Below the pieces are notes generated by a model. It worked only from the letters and a program-made list of their open reading frames with translations. It was not told where the DNA came from and ran no database searches. A stretch of 64,000 bases of DNA, from assembly GCF_038562415.1 (NCBI RefSeq), contig NZ_JBCFBA010000006.1:145444-209443 (forward strand), read 5' to 3'. The stretch is from Solidesulfovibrio sp. (GTDB taxonomy: Bacteria > Desulfobacterota > Desulfovibrionia > Desulfovibrionales > Desulfovibrionaceae). How positions within the stretch are numbered: position 1 is the first letter of the stretch; each line of letters begins with the position of its first letter. This document shows positions 44,590 through 52,531 of this stretch, piece after piece. The translations under genes were made by a program, and so were the position numbers.

Positions 44590-45011
44590 TCGTTCTCAGT
44601 TTTTTCATAAAGTTCTTGGAATTTCTTGGTCATCGTCAAAAAAGCAGGATGGTGTTCTTCTAGAATCCTTTTGACAATTTCTTGCGCTGTCGTCTGATCG
44701 TAGGTGTGCGAGGAAAGATTTCTATCCCGTATCATGGTCATCCATGTTTCCCCCTCTTCGATCAGACCATTTCGAAACGCTTCACGAACCGCTCCTCTTG
44801 AACCGACGATATTCCCAATTCCTTGGTACTCTAGGTAATCCTTCAAGACATTCCAGGCCAGTTCGTGCGTGAATTCGAACGATTGGATCACACCTTGTTC
44901 TTCTAGGGCTGAAAGATTCCGTTCCTTAGCAAGTTTGGCGGCATCGGAAAGAGTTTGAAGCGCTTTCAGGTAGTTCTCGAATCGTTGTTTCCAGCGAATA
45001 TCTTCCGCCAT
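44586..45011 (-). CDS. hepT: HepT-like HEPN ribonuclease toxin (copy 2)
   Basis: 141 residues starting MAEDIRWKQRFENYLKALQT, with AGGGTGA upstream. The Rx4HxY active site (RNLSSHTY) is intact. With MntA it fills the whole space between two copies of the tRNA-Ala repeat: about 876 bp from repeat to repeat, no other gene. That makes it a minimal toxin-antitoxin cassette that could hold the array in place by addiction. Confidence 0.82.
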   Translation of the reverse strand: MAEDIRWKQRFENYLKALQTLSDAAKLAKERNLSALEEQGVIQSFEFTHELAWNVLKDYLEYQGIGNIVGSRGAVREAFRNGLIEEGETWMTMIRDRNLSSHTYDQTTAQEIVKRILEEHHPAFLTMTKKFQELYEKTENE

Positions 45012-45076
45012 GAATCATCACCCTGATCCCCAGCCAACGGATCGTGTTGGCGCTGGTGCTTCTTTCAAACAAAAAA

Positions 45077-45102
45077 GGGGTCACCGATTTCTCGGTAACC
45101 CC
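45077..45102 (-). terminator. Terminator of the tRNA-Ala repeat, copy 3
   Basis: Identical hairpin to copies 1 and 2, with TTTTTTGTTTG following on the minus strand. Confidence 0.85.
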
Positions 45103-45115
45103 TTGGCATTCTTAC

Positions 45116-45160
45116 TGGTGGAGCTGGAGGGAATCGAACCCACGACCTCTTGAATGCCAT
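45116..45160 (-). repeat. 3' end of tRNA-Ala(GGC), att-like repeat copy 3
   Basis: The full 45-base tRNA 3' part, identical to copy 1, again without the 5' half. GTTGGC/GCCAAC words follow over the next 200 bases. It lies 104 bases from the HepT start. Confidence 0.85.
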
Positions 45161-45417
45161 GGCAGCAAGTGTCCGATTTTATTGAATTTTTATCGTACAA
45201 GAGTTGATTCCCAATCAATCATTTTGGCGCATGCCAACGATTTTTTGGCTTTACTGCCAACAGCAGCCAATGGTCAAGATTTGATGGATGGTTTTCATCA
45301 TGGATAACCAACGGCACGTTGGCGGTCCTGTTGGCTCTCCGTTGGCGCTACATTTTGGTTGAACCCATCGAGGTTGTTGGTCATACTCTTTCCAGGTCAT
45401 CATTTGGGGTTATTATC

Positions 45418-46104
45418 ATGCTTGATTCTTTGAATGTTTCCCTTTCAGACGAAGAATTGGACGACCTCGGGAACTACCTGGAAACCATCCCTGGAGCCAT
45501 GAATATCGAAAAGGTTCATGGTTTTCTAACGGCATTACAATGCTCACCACAGCTTGTCATGCCAAGCAATTTCTTTCCTTATGTCTTCGGTGAAGATCAC
45601 GTCTATGACTCATCGGAAGAACTTACAAAATATACTGGCCTCCTTCTCCGTTTATGGAATGAAGTTTCGAATCAGCTGAACAATAATGCCGAGTTTGATC
45701 CAATCTTTATCGAACAAGAGAATGAGAAGTATCCTGGGAATGAATGGGCTGAAGGATTTTTATTTGGGATGCATCTAGACCAAGAAGGTTGGAAAGTATT
45801 AGTTGATGACGACGACCATATGGGGATATTGATACCCATCTTTGCGCTCGCTCATGAGTATGATCCCGATCCAGAGCTTCGCCCTGATCCTATCACCGAT
45901 GAGAAACGAGAGCTCATGCTTGCTGGTATTAAGGTATATACTCCAAAAATCTTTGAATATTTAAAAAAATATCGAAGACCTGCATTCGATCTAAGTAGAA
46001 CAAAGCAGATTCCATTCAGAAGAACTTCTGGAAAGATCGGTCGCAATGAACCGTGTCCGTGTGGCAGTGGGCTTAAATATAAACATTGCTGTGGAAAGAA
46101 TTAA
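45418..46104 (+). CDS. YecA/UPF0149-type protein with SEC-C zinc motif
   Basis: 228 residues from the ATG at 45418 (weak GGGG site). The N-terminal part ([20 protein letters not shown] ... [14 protein letters not shown]) matches the UPF0149/YecA family. The C-terminus is a SEC-C motif that binds zinc ([19 protein letters not shown]). SEC-C tails often link proteins to the ribosome or the secretion ATPase; the exact role here is unknown. It is the only gene of the third tRNA-Ala cassette apart from transposase debris. Confidence 0.75.
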   Translation: MLDSLNVSLSDEELDDLGNYLETIPGAMNIEKVHGFLTALQCSPQLVMPSNFFPYVFGEDHVYDSSEELTKYTGLLLRLWNEVSNQLNNNAEFDPIFIEQENEKYPGNEWAEGFLFGMHLDQEGWKVLVDDDDHMGILIPIFALAHEYDPDPELRPDPITDEKRELMLAGIKVYTPKIFEYLKKYRRPAFDLSRTKQIPFRRTSGKIGRNEPCPCGSGLKYKHCCGKN

Positions 46105-46126
46105 TAATAAGCTTCTTAAGTAAAAA

Positions 46127-46150
46127 GAGGAGAGTCCGAAGACTCTCCTC
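46127..46150. terminator. Hairpin between the SEC-C gene and the IS256 remnant
   Basis: A perfect 10-bp stem, GAGGAGAGTC-CGAA-GACTCTCCTC, lies 22 bases after the SEC-C gene stop. On the minus strand it is followed by TTTTTA; on the plus strand there is no T-run. Confidence 0.55.
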
Positions 46151-46151
46151 C

Positions 46152-46697
46152 TGTGGGAGTGTCCCAAAAACTGTGTAAACGCCCCTGGTTGATGGTTCAG
46201 CAGAGATAGTTCTTGAGCCTTTCCTGGAAGAAGATCGAAAGCTGGGCCATGATCTCCTGCCAGTTCCTCGTTCGCATCGTCCAGCGCTTCTCGGCTTCGG
46301 CCACCGCCAGATACAGGGCCTTGAACAGAGCGATCTCCGTCGGGAAGACGCTTTTCCCCTTCACGGTTTTCCTGACCCGGCTGTTGAGGCTCTCAATGGG
46401 GTTGGTGGTGTAAATCAGCCGTCGTACCGCCTCGGGATAGTTGAAAAACGTCGCCAGTTCCGGCCAGTGCCGTTTCCAGGACAGCACGACATGGGGGTAC
46501 TTCCGGCCCCAGGTTTCCTCGAATTCGGCCAGCGCCATGAGGCCGGCTTCCTCTGTTGGAGCGGTGTAGATCGAGCGCAGGGAGCTGGCAACCTCCTTGC
46601 GGTCCTTCCAGGCCATCTGCGCCAGCGAGTTCCTGACCTGGTGGACCAGGCAGCGCTGGATCTCTGCCTGGGGATACACGGCTCTGATGGCTTCGGG
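46152..46697 (-). pseudogene. IS256-family transposase, C-terminal part with right end
   Basis: The minus-strand frame reads KGFPEAIRAVYPQAEIQRCL, VHQVRNSLAQMAWKDRKEV, IYTTNPIESLNSRVRKTVKG and LKALYLAVAEAEKRW, the standard second half of IS256 transposases with the catalytic glutamate. GTGTCCCAAAAACTGTGT near 46158 is the terminal repeat. The first half is missing. The break at about 46698 joins it to the tRNA-Ala terminator arm at a shared AAGGGGTT. Confidence 0.8.
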
Positions 46698-46717
46698 AAA
46701 CCCCTTGGCATTCTTCT

Positions 46718-46762
46718 TGGTGGAGCTGGAGGGAATCGAACCCACGACCTCTTGAATGCCAT
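46718..46762 (-). repeat. 3' end of tRNA-Ala(GGC), att-like repeat copy 4
   Basis: The 45-base tRNA 3' part again. Its terminator hairpin is truncated after GGGGTTTCC and fused to the IS256 remnant. The AT-rich and GTTGGC/GCCAAC-rich DNA on the other side resembles that after copy 1. Confidence 0.85.
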
Positions 46763-47107
46763 GCCAACACCACAAGATAACTATTTAAAATTATTTACTT
46801 TTTTAAATAGAATTTAAGGGGAGCCACATAGCATTTGTTAGCTCCTGCCAACGATCATCAGTAGGTCTGTGGCGCATCAGCCAACATACCGCCAACAGCC
46901 TGCCAAAGTATCTGTGGTTACGCAGTTGGTGAGGCAGGGGTTAGTCAGCCACAGGGCATCCAACGAGACAGTGGCCGTTCCTGATCAACAGGCACCTATG
47001 CAGGTTGCTCCAAATAGTGTGATCTTCCATTCCTTCCTGCAAGCCGCCGCCATTAACAACGGGGACCAGACCGCGCTACCAGCCTGATCCCCGAACCGAT
47101 ACATTGG
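46763..47107. other. Integration-proximal region without a gene
   Basis: AT-rich start, then sequence clearly related to 37255-37400 (CTCCTGCCAACG, TCTGTGGCGCATCAGCCAAC, ACCGCCAAC). No supportable coding region. It ends at the stop of the second ABC permease gene. Confidence 0.5.
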
Positions 47108-48349
47108 TCATGGTTCCCGTAGGGCGTCCATGACACTCGTTCGTGTCATCTTGCTTGCCGCATGCCATCCACCAATCACTGCCGCCGCCAAGGCGGTTGC
47201 CAATGCGACCATGTTCGTGGCCCAGGAATTCACCAGAGGGAGATGGACAACATCACCTTCGCCGCCCGAAGGCCGAATCCCCGCAGGCAATGGTGTCAAC
47301 TGCACGGGACCTTGCGATGCGAGCATCAAATCTCCCATAAAGGAGGCAAGCGCATAGCCAAGCAGAATCCCAATGACTGCGCTCAGAACACCAAGGAAGG
47401 CCGACTCAAACATGAGCACTTCGTTGATATCCTTGTGTTGCCAGCCCACCGCCTGCATCACCCCGAATTCGTAGCGCCGTTCCTGAACGGACCCAGTGAT
47501 GAGGCGATGACACGCGATAACCGCGAAGCACAACGCCAGCAGCCCGATAAACGAAGAGAACTTCCCTGAAATCAGGGAAAAGCCCCGCATCATTTCTCCA
47601 ATGGAGTCCGACGATGTGATGACAGCGCCGGCAAGCCGTGTACCCAATTGTGCACGAAGCTGGTCGATGTCCGCCCCTTTCTTGAGCTTTGCAAAGATCA
47701 CATTGGCGCTTTCTTCGGGCAGGCCGGCGAGTTCCCTGGCGTAGCTCAGGGTGACAAAGGCGTTGGCGGGGATAAGCGCCCCGCCTTCCCTGATCTTCAC
47801 TAAACCGGAGACGGTCATTTCCCGACCGCCGATATCGAAGCGATCCCCCACCTGGAGTCTGCTGAGCTTGGCGAAATGCTCCTCAAGCAAGAGATCGCCG
47901 TCCCGTTCAAGCGCATGGCCCTTGCTGACCCACTCTTGAACAACGGCCGGACCGATCCGTGAACCGCTGCGGCCCGGGTCAATCCCCATGACCACCGTGA
48001 ATCCCTTGGAAGAGCGGTCCCAGAGAAGCAAAGCCGCATTTGTCGCGGCAACTTGCGGCAGGCTTGACGCAATTGCTCTTTCCTCAGGGGTCAATACCGC
48101 ATTTGCCGGGGGCATGGTCAACCTGCCCCCCGCCCCTGTCGCTTTCGGAGCCCCAGGCCGTTGGACGGTCACATCCGCCGCGAGTGCTTCCAGTGGCTGG
48201 CGGACCAGCCGCGCGTAACCATCCGAAAGGCTGCTCATCGCTACAAAGAGCGCTATGCAAAGCGACACCCCTCCCGCCAAGGCCAAGGATCGCCCTGCCC
48301 GGGCTGTTATCGAGGAGAGTGCAAAGGATGCGATTGTGCGTACGCGCAT
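47108..48349 (-). CDS. ABC transporter permease, FtsX/MacB-LolE type (second)
   Basis: 413 residues. One N-terminal membrane helix is followed by a large extracytoplasmic domain (about 45-255) and three C-terminal helices, the layout of FtsX-like permeases. The motif QERRYEFGVMQAVGWQHKDI before the second helix is typical. It is the last gene of a four-gene operon (permease, ATPase, thioredoxin-like protein, permease). Such type VII ABC systems use force across the membrane to move lipoproteins, peptides or antibiotics rather than import substrate. Confidence 0.82.
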   Translation of the reverse strand: MRVRTIASFALSSITARAGRSLALAGGVSLCIALFVAMSSLSDGYARLVRQPLEALAADVTVQRPGAPKATGAGGRLTMPPANAVLTPEERAIASSLPQVAATNAALLLWDRSSKGFTVVMGIDPGRSGSRIGPAVVQEWVSKGHALERDGDLLLEEHFAKLSRLQVGDRFDIGGREMTVSGLVKIREGGALIPANAFVTLSYARELAGLPEESANVIFAKLKKGADIDQLRAQLGTRLAGAVITSSDSIGEMMRGFSLISGKFSSFIGLLALCFAVIACHRLITGSVQERRYEFGVMQAVGWQHKDINEVLMFESAFLGVLSAVIGILLGYALASFMGDLMLASQGPVQLTPLPAGIRPSGGEGDVVHLPLVNSWATNMVALATALAAAVIGGWHAASKMTRTSVMDALREP

Positions 48350-48359
48350 GGGACCTCCC

Positions 48360-48776
48360 TCAGCGCTTCCCGGTCTTGGATTGGAGCACTGCTTCCAGAT
48401 CCTGCATCCCCCAGGCGCCTTGAAACATGAACGGACCCGCCCCGTTGGGAAAGCCCGTGAAGTTTATGCTCTTTCCGCCCACTTCCTGGGTAGTGGAGCC
48501 GTCAACAAAGATCATAAGCGGGATGTGCCCCTTGATACCCATGCGCTTCATGAAGTCGGCCCCGTCAGCCGTCTCCACATCGTGCCAGAACACCTGGACC
48601 GCATCGGGAAACTGCCTCAGCACGTCCTTGATCTGCTTGATGACCGGCTGCATTGGCCCATGATTCATGAAGAGAATTTCCACCTTGACCGAAGCGGCAT
48701 GGGCCGGCGCGGTGATCAGGATGGCCCCAAACAGGATCGGAAGAAGGCGTATGGCCAAGAAAGTGATGGCGTTCAT
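48360..48776 (-). CDS. Secreted thioredoxin-fold protein without CxxC
   Basis: 138 residues with a signal peptide (AIRLLPILFGAILITAPAHA). The mature part has a thioredoxin-like order (VKVEILFMNHGP ... VQVFWHDVET ... HIPLMIFVDGST), but where CxxC would be there is NHGPMQ, and the mature protein has no cysteine. It is therefore not a redox enzyme; a binding or chaperone role is possible. Its start overlaps the ATPase stop by four bases, so it is a true member of the ABC operon. Confidence 0.6.
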   Translation of the reverse strand: MNAITFLAIRLLPILFGAILITAPAHAASVKVEILFMNHGPMQPVIKQIKDVLRQFPDAVQVFWHDVETADGADFMKRMGIKGHIPLMIFVDGSTTQEVGGKSINFTGFPNGAGPFMFQGAWGMQDLEAVLQSKTGKR

Positions 48777-49438
48777 TGCGTGACGACCTCCCCGTCGTGC
48801 ATGTGGAAAACTTTGTGGGCTCTTTCAACGAGCGACTGATCATGGGTGACGATGAACAGGCTGACACCCTGGTCTCGATTGAGGGCAAAGAGCATATCCA
48901 GGATGTCCGACCCTGTTTTGAAGTCGAGGTTGCCGCTGGGTTCGTCGCAGAAGATCAGCTTGGGGTGGTTCACAAGGGCTCGGGCGATGGCCACCCGTTG
49001 GCGCTCCCCGCCAGACAGTTTGGCCGGCAGATGGTCTTGCCTGTGCGCGAGGCCCACTTGTTCCAGCAGGGTTGTGGCCCTGTGGCGCTGTTCCTTGATC
49101 GGAACATCCGTGGGATACAGCGGGAAGGCCACGTTCTCCAGCGCTGACAGCGTCGGTATCAGGTGAAAGGCCTGAAAGACGAACCCGACCTTCTGACGCC
49201 TGAGCAGTGACAATTGGTCCTCGCTCAACCTGGCCATTGCATCGCCATCGAGGAGAATTTCTCCGGAGTCCGGGCGCTCGAGCCCGGCAAGCAGTCCGAG
49301 CAGAGTGCTTTTCCCCGAGCCTGAAGGGCCCAGGAGCACAACAGCCTCCCCCTGCTTGGCGGTGATGTTGACGTTGCTCACGACCTTGGTGTTGCCGAAA
49401 GCCTTGTTCAGGCCACGTGTTATCAAGATATCATTCAT
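48773..49438 (-). CDS. ABC transporter ATPase, LolD/MacB type
   Basis: 221 residues from the ATG at 49438 (GGAGG ten bases before). Walker A is GPSGSGKST, the signature LSGGERQRVAIARAL and Walker B LIFCDEPSGNLD; the sequence QAFHLIPTLSALENVAFP fits the LolD/MacB branch. The start lies inside the end of the upstream permease gene (8-base overlap) and its end overlaps the thioredoxin-like gene. It powers the two FtsX-type permeases on either side. Confidence 0.88.
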   Translation of the reverse strand: MNDILITRGLNKAFGNTKVVSNVNITAKQGEAVVLLGPSGSGKSTLLGLLAGLERPDSGEILLDGDAMARLSEDQLSLLRRQKVGFVFQAFHLIPTLSALENVAFPLYPTDVPIKEQRHRATTLLEQVGLAHRQDHLPAKLSGGERQRVAIARALVNHPKLIFCDEPSGNLDFKTGSDILDMLFALNRDQGVSLFIVTHDQSLVERAHKVFHMHDGEVVTQ

Positions 49439-50687
49439 GGCGAAGAGCCTCCGAGGGTTTGAGGGAGAGGGAAGCCCTGATGCCAACGAATGCGCCGAGC
49501 AGCGCCACGCCGACGGCCAGGAGCACGGCCTGGCCCGCCATCTCCAGGGAGAGGGACGCGGACAAGGGAACATCGCGGAAGAGTTGCTCCGCTCCTCCCG
49601 GCATGAAGTGCGGCTTGGGGGTCATGTCCCAGGGAATCGGAATGGCAACGTGCGCCAAAGGCAACACAACCATCACCAGCGCCCCGGCGGCGAGGCCCAG
49701 AGGGGCGCTGATCAGGGCCTGGACCAGCGTTTCGGCGAAGAACTGAAGCGTGATGTCCCGGCCGGTCCACCCCACGGCGCGCATCACCCCGAACTCCTTC
49801 CTCCTTTCATGCACGTTCGAGATGGCCGTGCGGGCGATAAACAGCGCCGCGATGACGATGGTCAACAGCGAAACCGCCCAGGCGAACCTGTCCGTCGCCT
49901 TGAGCAGCCCTCTGACAACCTCTTTGAAAGACTCCGGGCTGGTGACCGAGGCTTTTTCTCCGAGTCTGGAAACAATGGCCCGGCGCACATCCTCGGACCT
50001 GTCCCTGGCAGCCTTCACGAAGAGCAAGTTGGAGTCATTCAATGTAAAGGCGTGGGTTCCAGTCACCCCGGGGGATGCGGCGGTCATCCGGCGTGCGGTG
50101 TCCAGCGGGAGGTATACCTGGGCCACCGTAAGCTGGCTGAGCCTAGACGATTCAACCAGCCCCACGATCTCGTAAGCATTGCCCTGAAGCACGAGTCTGT
50201 CGCCCGGCCCGAGTTTTTGCTCGGTTGCCCACTGCGACTCCAAGAGAATCTTGTCCTGATCGCCGGGTTCAAGGAATCGCCCACCGGCAAGAACCTTTTG
50301 CAGCAGCGCGAGCCCCGCCTGGTCACTGGGACGGAAGCCAGCCATGATGACGAATTTATCCGGCTCGAAATCCCAGAACAGAACACTTTCGCTGACGCCC
50401 AAAACGCCGTCGAGCCGTTTGATGTCGGCAATTTCGGCAGCCGTAATTGGCGCGAGTGAACAGGGAAGGACGGGGCCGGCCATCTCCTGCGGAACGTCCC
50501 CGGATCGTTGTACGGTCAAGCTGGCTCCAATATCGTCGAGTGGAGCCCGGAAAGCCGCCTGAAAAGAGGCAGACGTCAACCGCACGCCCAAAAACACACT
50601 GACCGCCAGGATAGTCAGCGACACGGCAGCCCATGTCCGCCTGCGTCTTCCCGTCGTTTCGGCAAAAACATATGCCCAGTTTGGCAT
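49431..50687 (-). CDS. ABC transporter permease, FtsX/MacB-LolC type (first)
   Basis: 418 residues from the ATG at 50687, preceded by AGGAG. Same layout as the last gene of the operon: N-terminal helix, extracytoplasmic domain, then ERRKEFGVMRAVGWTGRDI and three helices. The two permeases are distant paralogs and probably form the heterodimer of one exporter. It is the first gene of the operon. A Cys-rich secreted protein gene lies 140 bases upstream on the same strand. Confidence 0.82.
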   Translation of the reverse strand: MPNWAYVFAETTGRRRRTWAAVSLTILAVSVFLGVRLTSASFQAAFRAPLDDIGASLTVQRSGDVPQEMAGPVLPCSLAPITAAEIADIKRLDGVLGVSESVLFWDFEPDKFVIMAGFRPSDQAGLALLQKVLAGGRFLEPGDQDKILLESQWATEQKLGPGDRLVLQGNAYEIVGLVESSRLSQLTVAQVYLPLDTARRMTAASPGVTGTHAFTLNDSNLLFVKAARDRSEDVRRAIVSRLGEKASVTSPESFKEVVRGLLKATDRFAWAVSLLTIVIAALFIARTAISNVHERRKEFGVMRAVGWTGRDITLQFFAETLVQALISAPLGLAAGALVMVVLPLAHVAIPIPWDMTPKPHFMPGGAEQLFRDVPLSASLSLEMAGQAVLLAVGVALLGAFVGIRASLSLKPSEALRHE

Positions 50688-50828
50688 GGTGCACTCCTGG
50701 TTCGCATGCGCCTCATTCCTGAGGCCTGAAGGGAGAATCGTTCCGGACGAACAGCGCAAGACGGCTGTCCGGACACGTCTCCAACCCAATGGCAGCGATG
50801 CACGCCAGTGGAACTGGCGCAAAAGCGA

Positions 50829-51257
50829 TCAGATCAGGAGTGACTGTTTTCGAAGCAGGATGGGGATCGGGTCGGGGCAAGAGACACGCGATGCAACAAT
50901 AAATGACAAATCAACGCCATTTATCGCCAAGACAGGCTGCGCAAGGCATGGCATAAATGCGAACGGGACTGCGGGGGGGGCTGCACTCTCGATATCGGGG
51001 ATGTAGGACTTCATTCGGGGCTTCAACCCCTTCTGATCGCAAACCTTCTGCATTTCAACAGAAGGAGCCGCCTTCGTGCAGCAGGTTGCTGACCGAGCTG
51101 GGCAGAACGCACCCGGGCATGTGGCGCGTTCTGCGGCAAAACTCGTCTTGACCGGGCAGACTGTTCTGAGGACATAGCATTCCGGCATCGGGGCGATTAT
51201 CCCCGCCAGAAAGACCATGAGGGTCAGAAGTGACGTACACAGTTTGCCCTTGCCCAT
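50829..51257 (-). CDS. Cys-rich secreted or membrane-anchored small protein
   Basis: 142 residues from the ATG at 51257 (AGGTGA upstream). A hydrophobic leader (LCTSLLTLMVFLAGIIAPMP) is followed by a cysteine-dense stretch (TVCPVKTS ... ATCPGAFCPARSATCCTKA). The rest is proline-rich. No family is recognised. It lies upstream of the ABC exporter genes on the same strand and may be an accessory factor that binds metal or is a cargo; neither is shown. Confidence 0.5.
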   Translation of the reverse strand: MGKGKLCTSLLTLMVFLAGIIAPMPECYVLRTVCPVKTSFAAERATCPGAFCPARSATCCTKAAPSVEMQKVCDQKGLKPRMKSYIPDIESAAPPAVPFAFMPCLAQPVLAINGVDLSFIVASRVSCPDPIPILLRKQSLLI

Positions 51258-51365
51258 GATCGTCACCTAGTCTCGTCGGGGGTAAGCGTCAATAGTGAGA
51301 TTTCACCCAGTACCGGCAACGAAATTGGTGGAACCGGGGCGGCAGGGAGGGACAGCTTGAATATC

Positions 51366-51473
51366 TTTCAAGCGATCCCCCCTCAAAACAGTCGGTATTT
51401 ATTTAATTTTCTCAAACAAAAACAAATACATATCTGTTCCAGAAAAATGAAGAGGGGATCGTTGGAATTTCAG
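51366..51473. repeat. Dispersed 108-bp element, copy B
   Basis: Second copy of the block at 24271-24379, in the same orientation, with the same inverted ends (GCGATCCCC and GGGGATCG). It marks the upstream edge of the ABC operon region. Confidence 0.7.
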
Positions 51474-51856
51474 TCAAGAGGTCGGGGTTGGTCAAAGGAC
51501 CGCTTGAATAGAGAATCAAATGTCCGAAAAGGCGGTTTTTCAAGCACCCGATATGATTGGTTAATAGTCGTCAGCACGCATGAATGCCATGCCTTCAATA
51601 CATTATAACATATTAAAATTATTGAATATTTTTGGAAGTCCAGTAACATTTTGAGCTGCATTTGTTGGCGCCTGCCAACGGGCTTTTGGCTATTTGGATT
51701 GATCTTGCCAACATACCGCCACGGGTAACCAAAACGTTTGTGGCTCGCCAACTGATAATACACAATGATGCGCACAACAAAGCAGCGCCACACCACAAGA
51801 CGATCGAATGCTAGCTAACAATTTTATCAGAATTTAACAAGTTGTGTTTATAGTTT
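51474..51856. other. Remnant of a fifth tRNA-Ala att site and AT-rich filler
   Basis: TGAATGCCATGCC at 51581-51593 is the anticodon-loop end of the tRNA-Ala repeat. AT-rich DNA follows, then GTTGGCGCCTGCCAACGG and further GCCAAC words, as after copies 1 and 4. The acceptor and terminator side is missing. No gene is present. Confidence 0.5.
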
Positions 51857-52531
51857 TCATTCGGCAAGATGCTCAAGGATTGTTATCCATTCGTTGAAAT
51901 GCCTACATTTCTCTCTAAGACTTTGAAGGCCTATCTTGGTAGCGACAGCAACGCCGGCTGTGGCCTTATCATATTCAGGTATCTCTTTGAGGATACGTTT
52001 TGAAGGCGCTGTAGCTTGACCATCATTGATCAATTCAGGATTTTTTCCATTTACCAAGGAAATTAACTTGTTGATCGCAACGTCATGCTCCATATATTCC
52101 CAGTCCAATTTCTGCGGATCGCTAAGGATCAAGGCTTCAAATTCATGTAGCTGAATATAAGATATAAAGCGTCTATCTTTTATATCTTGAGCCATTGAAG
52201 CTTCAAGAACTCTTACCCGTTGGTATCGATCCGATATTTGCTGAGCTTCGGCATATCCAGGGAAATCATCTGGCAGAGCATAAAGGTCAAACATTGAGGA
52301 AAAACGGCATTCTCCATGATTATCTTCCTTAATCCAAGTCTCAATATCCTTCTTTGCCTTTTCATAGCTTAATAGACCGCCACGATACTCCTTTGCTGAG
52401 CGCTTGTCCCTGCTCGTTAAAACACAGCGGGTATCAACAAAAACATTAAATTCAGCGAGGTATGGCGCGAGTACATTTTTAGCAAAGGTCTGTTCTGTTT
52501 GTCCCTCAGCAGTAATGTGCAGACGGATCAC
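51857..52531 (-). CDS. DUF4276-type (TOPRIM-like) protein, defence-module partner
   Basis: 224 residues starting at the GTG at 52531, six bases after GGAGG and overlapping the ATPase stop as GTGA. The start (LHITAEGQTEQTFAKNVLAP) carries the EGxTE signature of TOPRIM-like DUF4276 proteins. Later acidic residues (FMSMFDLYALP-like F.LYALPDDFP and LHEFEALILSDP) fit a metal-binding active site. The tight coupling to an SMC-like ATPase parallels OLD and PARIS systems, in which the TOPRIM partner is the effector. Defence is an inference. Confidence 0.7.
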   Translation of the reverse strand: MIRLHITAEGQTEQTFAKNVLAPYLAEFNVFVDTRCVLTSRDKRSAKEYRGGLLSYEKAKKDIETWIKEDNHGECRFSSMFDLYALPDDFPGYAEAQQISDRYQRVRVLEASMAQDIKDRRFISYIQLHEFEALILSDPQKLDWEYMEHDVAINKLISLVNGKNPELINDGQATAPSKRILKEIPEYDKATAGVAVATKIGLQSLREKCRHFNEWITILEHLAE

